Origin: Oscillospiraceae bacterium
Lineage (GTDB): Bacteria > Bacillota > Clostridia > Oscillospirales > Oscillospiraceae
Length of the DNA stretch: 60,995 nt
Direction of reading: 5' to 3'
NCBI GenBank assembly: GCA_020025305.1
Contig: JAHHSG010000013.1
Location: 1-60,995 of the forward strand
The translations under genes were made by a program, and so were the position numbers. Below are positions 1 through 8,176 of the stretch, one piece after another (the first letter of the stretch is position 1; each line of letters begins with the position of its first letter). Below the pieces are notes generated by a model that was not told where the DNA came from, searched no databases, and was given only the letters and a program-made list of their open reading frames with translations.

Positions 1-2145
1 CTGGGTACGGCCCTGGTTCCAGAACTGGGTGCCGATGTAGCCGCAGGTACGGCGTGCCACGTTCATCTTGTCCTGATCCGTATTGCCGCACTGGGGGCAC
101 TTCCAGATCAGCTTGCCGTCCTCTTCTACGATCTGAATCTCACCATCCCAGCCGCAGACCTGACAGTAATCGCTCTTGGTGTTCAGCTCGGCGTAGATAA
201 TATGATCGTAAATGAACTTCATCACGTTGAGCACCGCGTCCAAATTATTTTGCATATCCGGTACTTCGATGTAGCTGATGGCACCGCCGGGGGACAGGTG
301 CTGGAACTGCGCCTCGAACTCCAGCTTATGGAAGGCATCAATAGGCTCGGCCACATTGACATGGTAAGAGTTGGTGATATAGCCCTTGTCCGTAATGCCC
401 TCAATGATGCCGAAGCGCTTTTGCAGGCACTTGGCAAATTTATAGGTGGTGGATTCCAGCGGAGTGCCGTAGAGGCTGAAATCGATGTTGTGCATCTCCT
501 TCCACTTGCGGCAGGCGTCGTTCATCTTGTTCATGATGCTCAGAGCGAAGGGCGTGGCAGCGGGGTCGGTGTGGGATTTGCCGGTCATGTACTTCACGCA
601 CTCATAAAGGCCGGCATAGCCCAGAGAGATAGTGGAGTATCCGCCGTAAAGCAGCTTGTCGATCGGTTCGCCCTTTTTCAGACGGGCGCAGGCACCGTAC
701 TGCCACAGAATGGGGGCGGCATCGGACAGTGTGCCCTTCAGGCGCTCGTGGCGGCACATGAGGGCGCGATGGCACAGTTCCAAACGTTCGTCGAAAATTT
801 TCCAGAACTTTTCAATGTCGCCGCCGGAGCTGAGCGCCACATCCGGCAGGTTGATGGTGACAACACCCTGGTTGAAGCGGCCGTAGTACTTGGGCTTGCC
901 GTTTTCATCCACATAGGGGGTCAGGAAGCTGCGGCAGCCCATGCAGGTATAGCAGTGGCCTTCCCCGTTTTTGTCGATCTTCAGCTCCAGCATCTTCTTC
1001 TCGCTGATGTAGTCAGGAACCATGCGCTTGGCAGTGCATTTGGCGGCCAGCTTCGTCAGATACCAGTACTTGGAATCTTCGTGGATATTATCTTCCTCCA
1101 GCACATAGATGAGCTTGGGGAAGGCGGGTGTGACCCACACACCCTGTTCGTTTTTTACACCCTGATAACGCTGCAGCAGTGTTTCCTCAATGATGAGAGC
1201 TAGGTCGTCACGCTCCTGCTCATTCTTGGCCTCACCCAGATACATAAAGACAGTTACAAAAGGCGCCTGACCGTTGGTGGTCAGCAGGGTGACCACCTGA
1301 TACTGGATGGTCTGCACGCCGCGGCGGATTTCTTCCCGCAGGCGCTTTTCGGCCACGGAATTGATTTGCTCCTCGCTGACAGCCACACCGACAGCATCAA
1401 ACTCTCCCCGGACAGAGGCACGAATCTTCTCCCGGCTGATCTGGACGAAGGGGGCCAGATGAGTCAGAGAAATGGACTGACCGCCGTACTGATTGGAAGC
1501 TACCTGCGCCACAATCTGGGTAGCAATGTTGCAGGCGGTGGCAAAGCTGTGAGGCTTTTCGATCATAGTGCCGGTGATCACCGTGCCGTTTTGCAGCATA
1601 TCCTCCAGATTCACCAGATCGCAGTTATGCATGTGCTGGGCATAATAATCACTGTCGTGGAAGTGGATGATGCCCTCGTTGTGAGCCTCTACGATATCCT
1701 GCGGCAGCAGAATACGGGTCGTGATATCACGGCTTACCTCGCCAGCCATATAGTCGCGCTGGGTGGAATTGACGACCGGGTTTTTATTGGAGTTCTCCTG
1801 CTTGGCCTCCTCGTTGTTACATTCAATCAGTGAGAGAATCTTATCGTCCGTGGTGTTGGACTTACGAACGAGAGAACGGGTATAGCGGTAGGTAATATAA
1901 TGCTTGGCCACCTCAAAGGCGCCGTGTGCCATGATCTGTGTTTCCACCATGTCCTGAATCTCTTCCACGGTGGAAGAGCGGCCTGTCTTCTGGCACTGCA
2001 GCTCCACAGACTCGGCAATCCGCTGGATCTGCATGGGTGTCATGCGGTCCGACTCCGGCACGGCGCTGTTGGCCTTGGTGACGGCGACGATGATCTTTGT
2101 GATGTCAAAAATGGCTTCCGAGCCATTTCGTTTAATGATTTTCAT
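1..2145 (-). CDS. nrdD: Anaerobic ribonucleoside-triphosphate reductase, C-terminus cut by window edge
   Basis: Class III glycyl-radical ribonucleotide reductase, making dNTPs from NTPs in the cytoplasm of anaerobes. 715 codons are visible and the frame is open to the left edge, ending in GTQFWNQGRTQ, so probably only about ten residues are lost. Residues 1-90 (MKIIKRNGSEAIFD...) are an ATP-cone allosteric domain. Near the C-terminus two CxxC pairs (CQVCG near residue 660, CPQCG near 680) form the zinc site, followed by the glycyl-radical motif RTCGYIG near 698. The ATG follows GGAGAAAG. The activase NrdG is expected just outside the left edge but is not visible. NrdR-like boxes lie upstream. 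Identification is from sequence motifs and is firm. Confidence 0.96.
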   Translation of the reverse strand, partial: MKIIKRNGSEAIFDITKIIVAVTKANSAVPESDRMTPMQIQRIAESVELQCQKTGRSSTVEEIQDMVETQIMAHGAFEVAKHYITYRYTRSLVRKSNTTDDKILSLIECNNEEAKQENSNKNPVVNSTQRDYMAGEVSRDITTRILLPQDIVEAHNEGIIHFHDSDYYAQHMHNCDLVNLEDMLQNGTVITGTMIEKPHSFATACNIATQIVAQVASNQYGGQSISLTHLAPFVQISREKIRASVRGEFDAVGVAVSEEQINSVAEKRLREEIRRGVQTIQYQVVTLLTTNGQAPFVTVFMYLGEAKNEQERDDLALIIEETLLQRYQGVKNEQGVWVTPAFPKLIYVLEEDNIHEDSKYWYLTKLAAKCTAKRMVPDYISEKKMLELKIDKNGEGHCYTCMGCRSFLTPYVDENGKPKYYGRFNQGVVTINLPDVALSSGGDIEKFWKIFDERLELCHRALMCRHERLKGTLSDAAPILWQYGACARLKKGEPIDKLLYGGYSTISLGYAGLYECVKYMTGKSHTDPAATPFALSIMNKMNDACRKWKEMHNIDFSLYGTPLESTTYKFAKCLQKRFGIIEGITDKGYITNSYHVNVAEPIDAFHKLEFEAQFQHLSPGGAISYIEVPDMQNNLDAVLNVMKFIYDHIIYAELNTKSDYCQVCGWDGEIQIVEEDGKLIWKCPQCGNTDQDKMNVARRTCGYIGTQFWNQGRTQ

Positions 2146-2179
2146 GCCTTTCTCCTTTTTCTCGCAAACTGATAGGTGA

Positions 2180-2226
2180 ACACTAGATAGTGTAGGTTGG
2201 ATCTTAACAAAATTCTATATACTGTG
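2180..2226. promoter_or_regulatory. Possible NrdR box pair upstream of nrdD
   Basis: Two AT-rich inverted-repeat-like elements lie in the nrdD upstream region. The first is ACACTAGATAGTGT (6-bp arms, 2-bp centre). The second, CTATATACTGTG, matches 11 of 12 positions of the core NrdR consensus as I remember it (CwATATaTwGTG). Their centres are about 32 bp apart, the spacing typical of paired NrdR boxes. The first box is two bases shorter than the consensus, which lowers confidence. NrdR represses ribonucleotide reductase genes in many bacteria; no nrdR gene is in the window. Confidence 0.4.
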
Positions 2227-2514
2227 GCTGTGTCAGCCTAGTGGATTTGGAACAGTTATAATACTACACGATATTCGATAGCCTTGCAAGGGGGAAAGGC
2301 AAAATACAAAGGAAAATGGCGCAGAAATATATACCTATATTTTGTGTAAATTACCTAAAACAAACACAAGATATAGGGAACTCCTGGCGAGAGCCGGCAC
2401 AAGATAGGGGAGAGCAGGAAAGAACGGGCACCAGGTTGGATCAAATGACGGTTTTCCTTGCCAAGCAGGAGCCATACAGGTATGATAGAGAAAAAGACGC
2501 AGGAGGGCGGCTGT
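2227..2514. other. Intergenic region between divergent nrdD and FliB-like gene
   Basis: With the NrdR-like boxes this makes about 370 bases without a gene. It should hold the nrdD promoter on the minus strand (a TATTAT hexamer near 2257) and the promoter of the FliB-like gene. I see no convincing full sigma-A pair for either, no RNA gene and no conserved ORF. Confidence 0.4.
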
Positions 2515-3537
2515 ATGAACATTACAAAGCCTTTATGGGACAGGGACTTTCAATGTCTGGCCGGAGATTGTCCGGACACATGCTGTGCCGGGTGGGAGAT
2601 TCCGGTAGACGAACAGAGTGTACATCGATTCTGCTCGATGGAGGGGCCGCTGGGGGAGCGATTGCGTCAGGCGCTGGTCACGGTGGAGGGTGAGACGCAG
2701 TTTGTCCGTAAAGACGGCCGCTGTGTTTTATTGAATGAGCAGAACCTCTGTGCGCTCTATGCCGCATGCGGCGAGGAAGCCCTATGCCGCACCTGTCATC
2801 TCCATCCTCGTTTTGTCGTGCAGTATGGCGGGCGGCGGGAGATCATGCCGGGGCTTTCCTGCCCGGCATGGGTAAAAGCCTATCTCATGAGGGAAGAGGA
2901 GGTAGTGTTCGTCACAGAGGAGACGAACGAGGAGATCACCGAATACATGGATGTGGATGGATTACTGTTTTTAAAACTGTTGAAAGCCAGAGAAAAAGCA
3001 CTGGGACTGGTACAGGAGAGAAGCCTTTCCATAAAGGTGCGGCTGCGGCAGCTGCTGCAGATGGCTCAGGAGCTGGAGGATGAAAAGGAAGGCAGCTGCC
3101 CGCAGAGCGGTGTGTTGGCGGCCTACATAGAGAAGCTGGAATCGTTGGAAGTTTTGAGCACTGTGTGGATGGCACAGTTAAAAAAGCATCACAGCAAATG
3201 CGATGTGCCGGTGGAGAGTGCGCAGTCTTGGACGGGGTTTCGCAGTGCTGTGGCGGAGAAGCTGCTGGTGTATGATCTTTTCCGCTTCATGCTGCAGGGT
3301 GTCTACACAGGCCGCGTACTGCCGTGGGTGAAGCTGGCTGTTTTTCATGTCTTAGTGGTGTTGAAATTAGGAGAGGATTGTCAAACCAAAGAAGAACTAT
3401 GCGAAGTAGCAAGACTTTATAGTAAAGAAATAGAGCATTGTGCAGAGAATGGCAGGGCACTCTACCACAGTTTTTGCCGCCGCAGTGGACGCTACAGCGT
3501 GGCAGGCCTGCTGCGGGGAATGGAGGAGCTGGCATGA
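2515..3537 (+). CDS. FliB-like cysteine-rich protein (flagellin lysine-N-methylase family)
   Basis: 340 residues. The N-terminal third is cysteine-rich in the YkgJ/FliB manner: CLAGDCPDTCCAGWEIPVDE, then CVLL, CALYAACGEEALCRTCHLHPRF and CPAW, which could bind zinc or an Fe-S cluster. The C-terminal part is helical and not diagnostic. Members of this family are annotated as flagellin lysine-N-methylases, but no flagellar gene is nearby, so the substrate is unknown. The ATG is chosen because GGAGGG lies 7-8 bases upstream; a longer upstream reading lacks an SD. Its stop overlaps the start of yqeC (ATGA), so the two are translationally coupled. Confidence 0.7.
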   Translation: MNITKPLWDRDFQCLAGDCPDTCCAGWEIPVDEQSVHRFCSMEGPLGERLRQALVTVEGETQFVRKDGRCVLLNEQNLCALYAACGEEALCRTCHLHPRFVVQYGGRREIMPGLSCPAWVKAYLMREEEVVFVTEETNEEITEYMDVDGLLFLKLLKAREKALGLVQERSLSIKVRLRQLLQMAQELEDEKEGSCPQSGVLAAYIEKLESLEVLSTVWMAQLKKHHSKCDVPVESAQSWTGFRSAVAEKLLVYDLFRFMLQGVYTGRVLPWVKLAVFHVLVVLKLGEDCQTKEELCEVARLYSKEIEHCAENGRALYHSFCRRSGRYSVAGLLRGMEELA

Positions 3538-4196
3538 GACTTTGCGATGGACTGGAGATCTGCCCCGGTGTAACCGCTGTCATGGGAAGCGGCGGGAAAA
3601 CGGGACTGATACGGCACTTGGCGGAGGAATTGCGGCAGCGTGGGACAGTGCTGATTTGTACAACCACAAAAATGTGGATGCCGCAACAGGGGGAGGTATG
3701 CCATACAGTGCAGGAGGCGGAGGAGACGCTGCAAAAAGCAGGATTCATTTATCTGGGGGAAGTGGACGGCCGCCGCAGAAAGCTGCTGCCCCCGAGCTTT
3801 AATGGCTGGGAAAAACTGGCGGATTTTGTGCTGGTAGAAGCGGATGGTGCCGCAGGCCGACCATTGAAAGCCCATGCACCGTGGGAACCGGTATTGCCGG
3901 AGAGCAGGCAGCAGACCATCTGTGTGGTAGGGGCTTCCGGGATGGGGCGGCCAATTGGCGAGGCGGCCCACCGCCCGGAGATGTTTGCTGCGCTCTGCGG
4001 CGCGGCCATAGAGGATACCGCCACGCCGGAGCGTATTGCAAAGGTCATGCTGGCGGAAAATTTCCCAAATCGTGTATGCATCAACCAGACGGATGCAGCA
4101 CAGGAGGCGGATGTGCAGCAGCTTGCGCAGCTGCTGCCATGGCCTGTGGCGATGGGATCTTGCAAGAAAAAAACGTGGCAGCTCTGCCAAAAATAA
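3534..4196 (+). CDS. yqeC: YqeC family selenium-dependent hydroxylase accessory protein
   Basis: 220 residues with an N-terminal P-loop-like GSGGKTGLI (residues 18-26), then LICTTTKMW and VLVEADGAAGRPLKAH, all typical of the YqeC family. YqeC is thought to help mature selenium-dependent molybdenum hydroxylases such as certain xanthine dehydrogenases; in E. coli it sits in the yge/ygf purine cluster. Its presence agrees with the purine-degradation genes at 18-36 kb, although no hydroxylase is in the window. The ATG overlaps the stop of the upstream gene and has GGAGGAG upstream. A stem-loop terminator begins directly after the stop. The biochemical step is not well established for the family. 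Confidence 0.85.
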   Translation: MRLCDGLEICPGVTAVMGSGGKTGLIRHLAEELRQRGTVLICTTTKMWMPQQGEVCHTVQEAEETLQKAGFIYLGEVDGRRRKLLPPSFNGWEKLADFVLVEADGAAGRPLKAHAPWEPVLPESRQQTICVVGASGMGRPIGEAAHRPEMFAALCGAAIEDTATPERIAKVMLAENFPNRVCINQTDAAQEADVQQLAQLLPWPVAMGSCKKKTWQLCQK

Positions 4197-4200
4197 AAAA

Positions 4201-4224
4201 GCCCGGAGAATCTCCGGGCTTTTT
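4201..4224 (+). terminator. Rho-independent terminator after yqeC
   Basis: A 9-bp perfect stem (GCCCGGAGA/TCTCCGGGC) with a one-base centre, so the real loop takes in some stem bases, flanked by A6 upstream and T5 downstream. Confidence 0.88.
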
Positions 4225-4356
4225 GCTGCTGTGATCATAGAGAAAACGATCCCCAAAACGGGGGCTTTTCCATGGGCGGCGTAATGCACCTGTCCGTGGG
4301 TGAAGCGGGGGCCACGCCCCGGCGGCGGGGACAGCCGCCGGTATACTCCTGTACCA

Positions 4357-5217
4357 TTATTTGCCCAGAGCCTCGTCCAGAAGGTCTGCCAATTTGGCAT
4401 AGTCTGCAAGACTCAGCCGTTCACCGCGAATCGTGGGAGGGAGACCACAGGCTTCTATGGACTGGGCCAGTATTTCCTTGGGGAGGGAATAGCCGCTTTG
4501 GAGGGAGTTGACCAGTGTTTTTCGCCGTTGGGCGAAGCCGGCACGAACAGCACGCCAGAGAGAAGCGGTGGAGTTGACATGCACCGGAGGCTCTTTGCGC
4601 ACCGGGCAGTGGATGACCGCCGAGGTTACTTTAGGTGCGGGTAAAAAACAGGTGTTCGGTACGGTGAAAAGAAGCTGGGGCTGGGTATAGTACTGCATCA
4701 GCAAAGAGAAAGCGCCATAGTCAGCCGTGCCCGGAGCGGCGCAGATCCGCTGTGCGACCTCCTGCTGAATGAGCACGGTGAGAGAGTCGAAAAGCCCGCT
4801 TTCTACGCACCGGGTCAGCAGAGGCGTGGTAATATTATAGGGGAGGTTAGCGCACAGAATCGGACGCAGACCGCCAAAGTGCTTAGAAACCAGAGCGGAA
4901 AGGTCACACTTCATAATGTCGCCTTCCACCAGAGTGAAGTTGTCAAAACCGGCCATCGTCTCTGCCAGCACCGGGTAAAGGCGGCGATCCAGTTCTACAG
5001 ATACTACCTTACCTGCTCTCTGTGCCAGCTGGCAGGTAAGAGGGCCGATGCCGGGGCCGATTTCCAGCACACCGGTGGTCTCGTCGGCACCACACGCTTC
5101 GGCAATCCGCATAGGCACAGAGCCATCAATGAGAAAGTTTTGTCCCAGCGACTTGGCGAAGCGGAAGCCATGGCGTCCCAGCAGGGACTCGATATCAGCT
5201 CGGCTGCAAAGATCCAT
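4357..5217 (-). CDS. rsmA: 16S rRNA (adenine1518-N6/adenine1519-N6)-dimethyltransferase
   Basis: KsgA/RsmA dimethylates two adjacent adenines in the 3' terminal helix of 16S rRNA during small-subunit maturation, using SAM. 286 residues, normal for the family. Visible motifs: QNFLID (residues 26-31), the SAM-binding VLEIGPGIGPLT (about 50-61), the acidic VSVELD, and the catalytic NLPY (about residues 124-127) followed by ITTPLL. The C-terminal domain with FAQRRKTLVNSL is present. GGAGG lies 7 bases before the ATG. It is separated from the next minus-strand gene upstream by about 75 bases and could be read with it. A GC-rich hairpin lies just downstream, around 4314-4342. Confidence 0.95.
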   Translation of the reverse strand: MDLCSRADIESLLGRHGFRFAKSLGQNFLIDGSVPMRIAEACGADETTGVLEIGPGIGPLTCQLAQRAGKVVSVELDRRLYPVLAETMAGFDNFTLVEGDIMKCDLSALVSKHFGGLRPILCANLPYNITTPLLTRCVESGLFDSLTVLIQQEVAQRICAAPGTADYGAFSLLMQYYTQPQLLFTVPNTCFLPAPKVTSAVIHCPVRKEPPVHVNSTASLWRAVRAGFAQRRKTLVNSLQSGYSLPKEILAQSIEACGLPPTIRGERLSLADYAKLADLLDEALGK

Positions 5218-5291
5218 AGGGAACCTCCTTCTTTGGTAAAGTTCATGATATTATAGCGCATGGAAAGAAGCGGCGCAAAGGCATTTGCCTG

Positions 5292-5870
5292 TTACACCAT
5301 CCAGTGGGGCAGCGCCAGAGGGCCGCCCGGTGGGAGCGGCACTTGCACATCGGTGCGCTGGGGGCCGTAGAGTGCCCGGTGCCAGGCCATTACATCCTCC
5401 ATAGATGTGGGGCGGGGCAGAAAAGTCAGGGCCTGCCAGGCCATGCCGCAGGTGGCCATGGGGTAGGCCGGCGTGAAGCCGTTGCGCTGATAAAAAGCAA
5501 TGCGGCGCAGACGGATACGGTTGTCCTCGTCGCTGTCACCTGCCACCGGCAGCTCGGACTCCGTGACCAAAGGGCGCTTCTGCGCCTGCAGCAGACGCAG
5601 GATCTCACTGCCCAAACCGCCATTGCGCAGGCGCTTTGTGACGCCAAGGTAGTCCAGCAGTACCAGTGGCACCTCCGGAGCCAGCCACAGACAGGCGTAG
5701 CCCAAGAGGCTATTTTCTGCATCAAACAGCCCCCAGAGTTCATAGCGCCCCTCCTCCTGGAGACGGAAAATCTCCGCCAGAGGCTTGCGCTCTTGCGGAA
5801 TGAAAGCTTCTGTCAACTCGGTTTCATACCAGTGGGTAATCTCATCGCAGGTCATCCGTCGAAAACGCAT
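5292..5870 (-). CDS. GNAT-family acetyltransferase
   Basis: 192 residues. The acetyl-CoA fold is seen in LWGLFDAENSLLGYACLWLAP, then VLLDYLGVTKRLRNGGLGSEIL (the RxxGxG-type pyrophosphate loop, residues about 72-90) and RIAFYQRNGFTPAY near residue 130, the usual strand-helix signature of GNAT proteins. Substrate unknown. The start has GGAGG upstream and lies 19 bases inside the end of the pseudouridine synthase gene, so the two are co-transcribed and coupled. Similar acetyltransferases act on proteins, small amines or antibiotics; nothing here decides between them. Confidence 0.8.
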   Translation of the reverse strand: MRFRRMTCDEITHWYETELTEAFIPQERKPLAEIFRLQEEGRYELWGLFDAENSLLGYACLWLAPEVPLVLLDYLGVTKRLRNGGLGSEILRLLQAQKRPLVTESELPVAGDSDEDNRIRLRRIAFYQRNGFTPAYPMATCGMAWQALTFLPRPTSMEDVMAWHRALYGPQRTDVQVPLPPGGPLALPHWMV

Positions 5871-6754
5871 AGGGATTCCTCCAAAAGATGAAGTATGTCT
5901 CGGGGAATGGGGGCGGTGATGTCCACCGCCTCGGCGGTCAGGGGATGGTTGAAGTGCAGCCTGTAGGAGTGGAGTGTAGGCCGGGCAATCAGCAAATGGT
6001 TCTCTTCGCCGTAGAGCCAGTCCCCGGTGAGAGGATGGCCGATGGCGGCCATGTGAACCCGCAGCTGGTGGGTGCGTCCGGTGCGGGGGAGCAGACGCAG
6101 AAGGGCACGGCTGCCGTATGCTTCCAGCACCTCGTATTTTGTGATAGCCGCTGCACCGTCGTCGCGGACGCAGCGGCGGAGCAGGGACGTTTCGTCCCGG
6201 CCGATAGGCAGCGTGATCGTCCCCGCAACGGGGGAAGGAATGCCTTCACAGACGGCCCGGTACTCCCGGTAGAAGCTGTCCGTATGCAGCAGTTCCATGC
6301 ACCGCTCGTGGAAATAACCGCTTTTGGCTATGAGCATGACACCGGTAGTACCGCGATCCAGACGATTGACAGCGTGAAAGCAGGGGCTTTGGAGATAATG
6401 GGCCACCGCACCGGCCATGGTAACGGTCTCCTCTGTCAGCGCCGCACCATGCACCACAATGCCGGCAGGCTTGTTGACAGCCAGCAGATATTCATCCTCC
6501 CAAAGTACGTCCAGCGGGAAGTCTACCGGAGCAATAGGGTGTACCGGTGCGTGGTCGGATACATCCACCTCCAATAGATCGCCGCAATGAACGGTGCAGG
6601 AAACGGTGGTGGCCTGACCGTTGAGGAGGAGGGACCCCATACGCCGCTTTAACTGTTTGCGAAGGGTGGAGGAGATATGAAAGCGAGTGGTGAGAATATC
6701 GTGTACGGCAGCACCGCCCTCTGCCTGCGTGATACGGTGGCGCAGCATCGTCAT
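5852..6754 (-). CDS. RluA-family pseudouridine synthase
   Basis: 300 residues. An S4-like RNA-binding segment (residues about 28-70) precedes the catalytic domain with LAVNKPAGIVVH and VNRLDRGTTGVML; the aspartate in RLDRGTTG is the catalytic residue of the family. TGRTHQLRVHMAAIGHPLTGD is the second hallmark. It isomerises uridines in rRNA or tRNA; the exact target (RluC, RluD or another type) cannot be told from sequence. AAAAGGAGGGGG precedes the ATG. It heads a minus-strand pair with the acetyltransferase and is divergent from the ferredoxin gene. Confidence 0.92.
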   Translation of the reverse strand: MTMLRHRITQAEGGAAVHDILTTRFHISSTLRKQLKRRMGSLLLNGQATTVSCTVHCGDLLEVDVSDHAPVHPIAPVDFPLDVLWEDEYLLAVNKPAGIVVHGAALTEETVTMAGAVAHYLQSPCFHAVNRLDRGTTGVMLIAKSGYFHERCMELLHTDSFYREYRAVCEGIPSPVAGTITLPIGRDETSLLRRCVRDDGAAAITKYEVLEAYGSRALLRLLPRTGRTHQLRVHMAAIGHPLTGDWLYGEENHLLIARPTLHSYRLHFNHPLTAEAVDITAPIPRDILHLLEESLCVFDG

Positions 6755-6777
6755 ATTTTCCCCCTCCTTTTAGAAAA

Positions 6778-6809
6778 ATTATAGCATACGAAGAGGGAAT
6801 ATGCTATAC
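6778..6809. promoter_or_regulatory. Divergent promoter with inverted repeat between rluA-like and DUF362 genes
   Basis: Two 9-base arms, TATAGCATA and TATGCTATA, separated by 11 bases, form a perfect inverted repeat. The left arm overlaps a minus-strand -10 (TATAAT at 6783-6778) and the right arm a plus-strand -10 (TATACT at 6805-6810). Neither has a good -35. The symmetry may be a shared operator or just two back-to-back -10 boxes. Confidence 0.45.
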
Positions 6810-6848
6810 TCAAAAATACATATGAAAGAGAAGGAGCGTCTGCAGCTT

Positions 6849-7952
6849 ATGGTATCTAAAGTTTATTATGGTGATTTGCGAACGGATTTTCGTGAAAATC
6901 TGCAGCAGAAGCTGACAAGGCTGATGAAGACTGCCGGTATGGGCCAGATGGATTTTGACAAAAAGTTTGTAGCCATCAAAATGCATTTTGGCGAACCGGG
7001 CAATTTGGCCTTTCTGCGCCCCAACTGGGCCAAAACGGTGGCTGATTTCGTGAAAGAGCGAGGCGGCAAGCCTTTTTTGACTGACTGCAACACCCTTTAT
7101 GTAGGCGGACGAAAGAACGGACTGGATCATTTGGATACGGCGGCACTCAACGGCTTTTCTCCGCTGTCTACCGGATGTCAGGTGGTGATTGCCGACGGCA
7201 TTAAAGGCTTAGACGAGGTGTATGTACCGGTGGTCGGCGGGGAGTATGTGAAGGAGGCCAAGATCGGACAGGCCATTATGGATGCCGATGTCTTCATCTC
7301 TCTAACCCACTTTAAGGGACACGAGAGTGCCGGTTTCGGTGGTGCATTGAAAAATATCGGCATGGGCTGCGGCTCCCGAGCCGGTAAGATGGAGCAGCAC
7401 AAGTCTGGCAAGCCCCATGTAAACCAAGAGGAGTGTGTGGGCTGCGGCATGTGCACCAAAATCTGCGCCCACAATGCGCTTACCGTCACCGAACGCAAAG
7501 CGTCCATTGACCATAGTAAGTGTGTGGGCTGCGGACGCTGTATCGCTGTATGTTCGCAGGATGCCATCATCAACGACAGCGATGAAGGCTCCGTAGTGCT
7601 CAACCGCAAGATCGCCGAGTACACAAAGGCGGTGGTGGACGGCAGACCTTGTTTCCATATTTCCATTGTCATGGATGTGTCACCGAACTGTGACTGCCAT
7701 GCAGAGAACGATGCCGCCATCGTGCCCAATGTGGGAATGTTTGCCTCTTTTGATCCGGTAGCGCTGGATATGGCCTGTGCAGATGCCGTCAATGCCCAGC
7801 CCATTCTTCCGGGCACGGCTTCCGATACGGGAGATCCCGGCGATCATGACCACTTCCATCGCATCCATCCGGATACCTGCTGGATGAGCTGCTTGGAGCA
7901 TGCGGAGAAGCTGGGGCTGGGAACCAGAGCGTATGAGCTGATTAAGATTTAA
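6849..7952 (+). CDS. DUF362 domain protein with two 4Fe-4S clusters
   Basis: 367 residues. An N-terminal DUF362 region (KMHFGEPGNLAFLRPNWAK; FISLTHFKGHESAGFGGALKNIGMGCGSRAGK) is interrupted by a bacterial ferredoxin-type domain with two CxxCxxCxxxC motifs (CVGCGMCTKIC and CVGCGRCIAVC, residues about 197-245). The C-terminal FASFDPVALDMACADAVN closes the DUF362 fold. Such proteins are common in anaerobes and are presumed electron carriers or metal-dependent enzymes; no reaction is established. I chose the second in-frame ATG because AAGGAG lies 12 bases upstream; an ATG at 6822 is the alternative. The gene ends at a strong terminator and is monocistronic. Confidence 0.85.
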   Translation: MVSKVYYGDLRTDFRENLQQKLTRLMKTAGMGQMDFDKKFVAIKMHFGEPGNLAFLRPNWAKTVADFVKERGGKPFLTDCNTLYVGGRKNGLDHLDTAALNGFSPLSTGCQVVIADGIKGLDEVYVPVVGGEYVKEAKIGQAIMDADVFISLTHFKGHESAGFGGALKNIGMGCGSRAGKMEQHKSGKPHVNQEECVGCGMCTKICAHNALTVTERKASIDHSKCVGCGRCIAVCSQDAIINDSDEGSVVLNRKIAEYTKAVVDGRPCFHISIVMDVSPNCDCHAENDAAIVPNVGMFASFDPVALDMACADAVNAQPILPGTASDTGDPGDHDHFHRIHPDTCWMSCLEHAEKLGLGTRAYELIKI

Positions 7953-7959
7953 CGTGGCG

Positions 7960-7987
7960 GGGCCGGACAATCTTGTCCGGCCCTTTT
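7960..7987 (+). terminator. Rho-independent terminator after DUF362 gene
   Basis: Stem GGGCCGGACAA/TTGTCCGGCCC with a two-base centre (true loop larger) followed by TTTT. Confidence 0.85.
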
Positions 7988-8077
7988 CTGCCATCCGGCA
8001 AAAGGTGGTAGTGCTGATTTTACAAAAAAATGAGGGGGAGATATCGCAAATTTTCGCATTTTTTTCGCATGGGCTTC

Positions 8078-8106
8078 TTGACGGATTTTCACACATCATG
8101 TATCAT
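8078..8106 (+). promoter_or_regulatory. Sigma-A promoter of the pyr operon
   Basis: TTGACG, 17-base spacer, TATCAT. Transcription should start near 8113, leaving a very short leader of about 60 bases before pyrC. Confidence 0.75.
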
Positions 8107-8132
8107 AGAAATAATATATGGCTCAGGTGACT

Positions 8133-8157
8133 CCCGTCTTGACAAGCGGGTTTTTTT
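8133..8157 (+). terminator. Terminator-like attenuator in the pyr leader
   Basis: A hairpin (CCCG and CTT pairing with AAG and CGGG, one bulged T, GAC loop) followed by seven T lies between the promoter and the pyrC SD. It has the form of an intrinsic terminator and so probably attenuates the operon. The leader is too short for the long PyrR antiterminator of Bacillus, and I find no alternative pairing partner, so the control mechanism is open. A 20-codon frame starting at ATG 8118 runs through the hairpin and stops over the pyrC start. Confidence 0.65.
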
Positions 8158-8176
8158 CATGTAAAAGGAGGATCTT

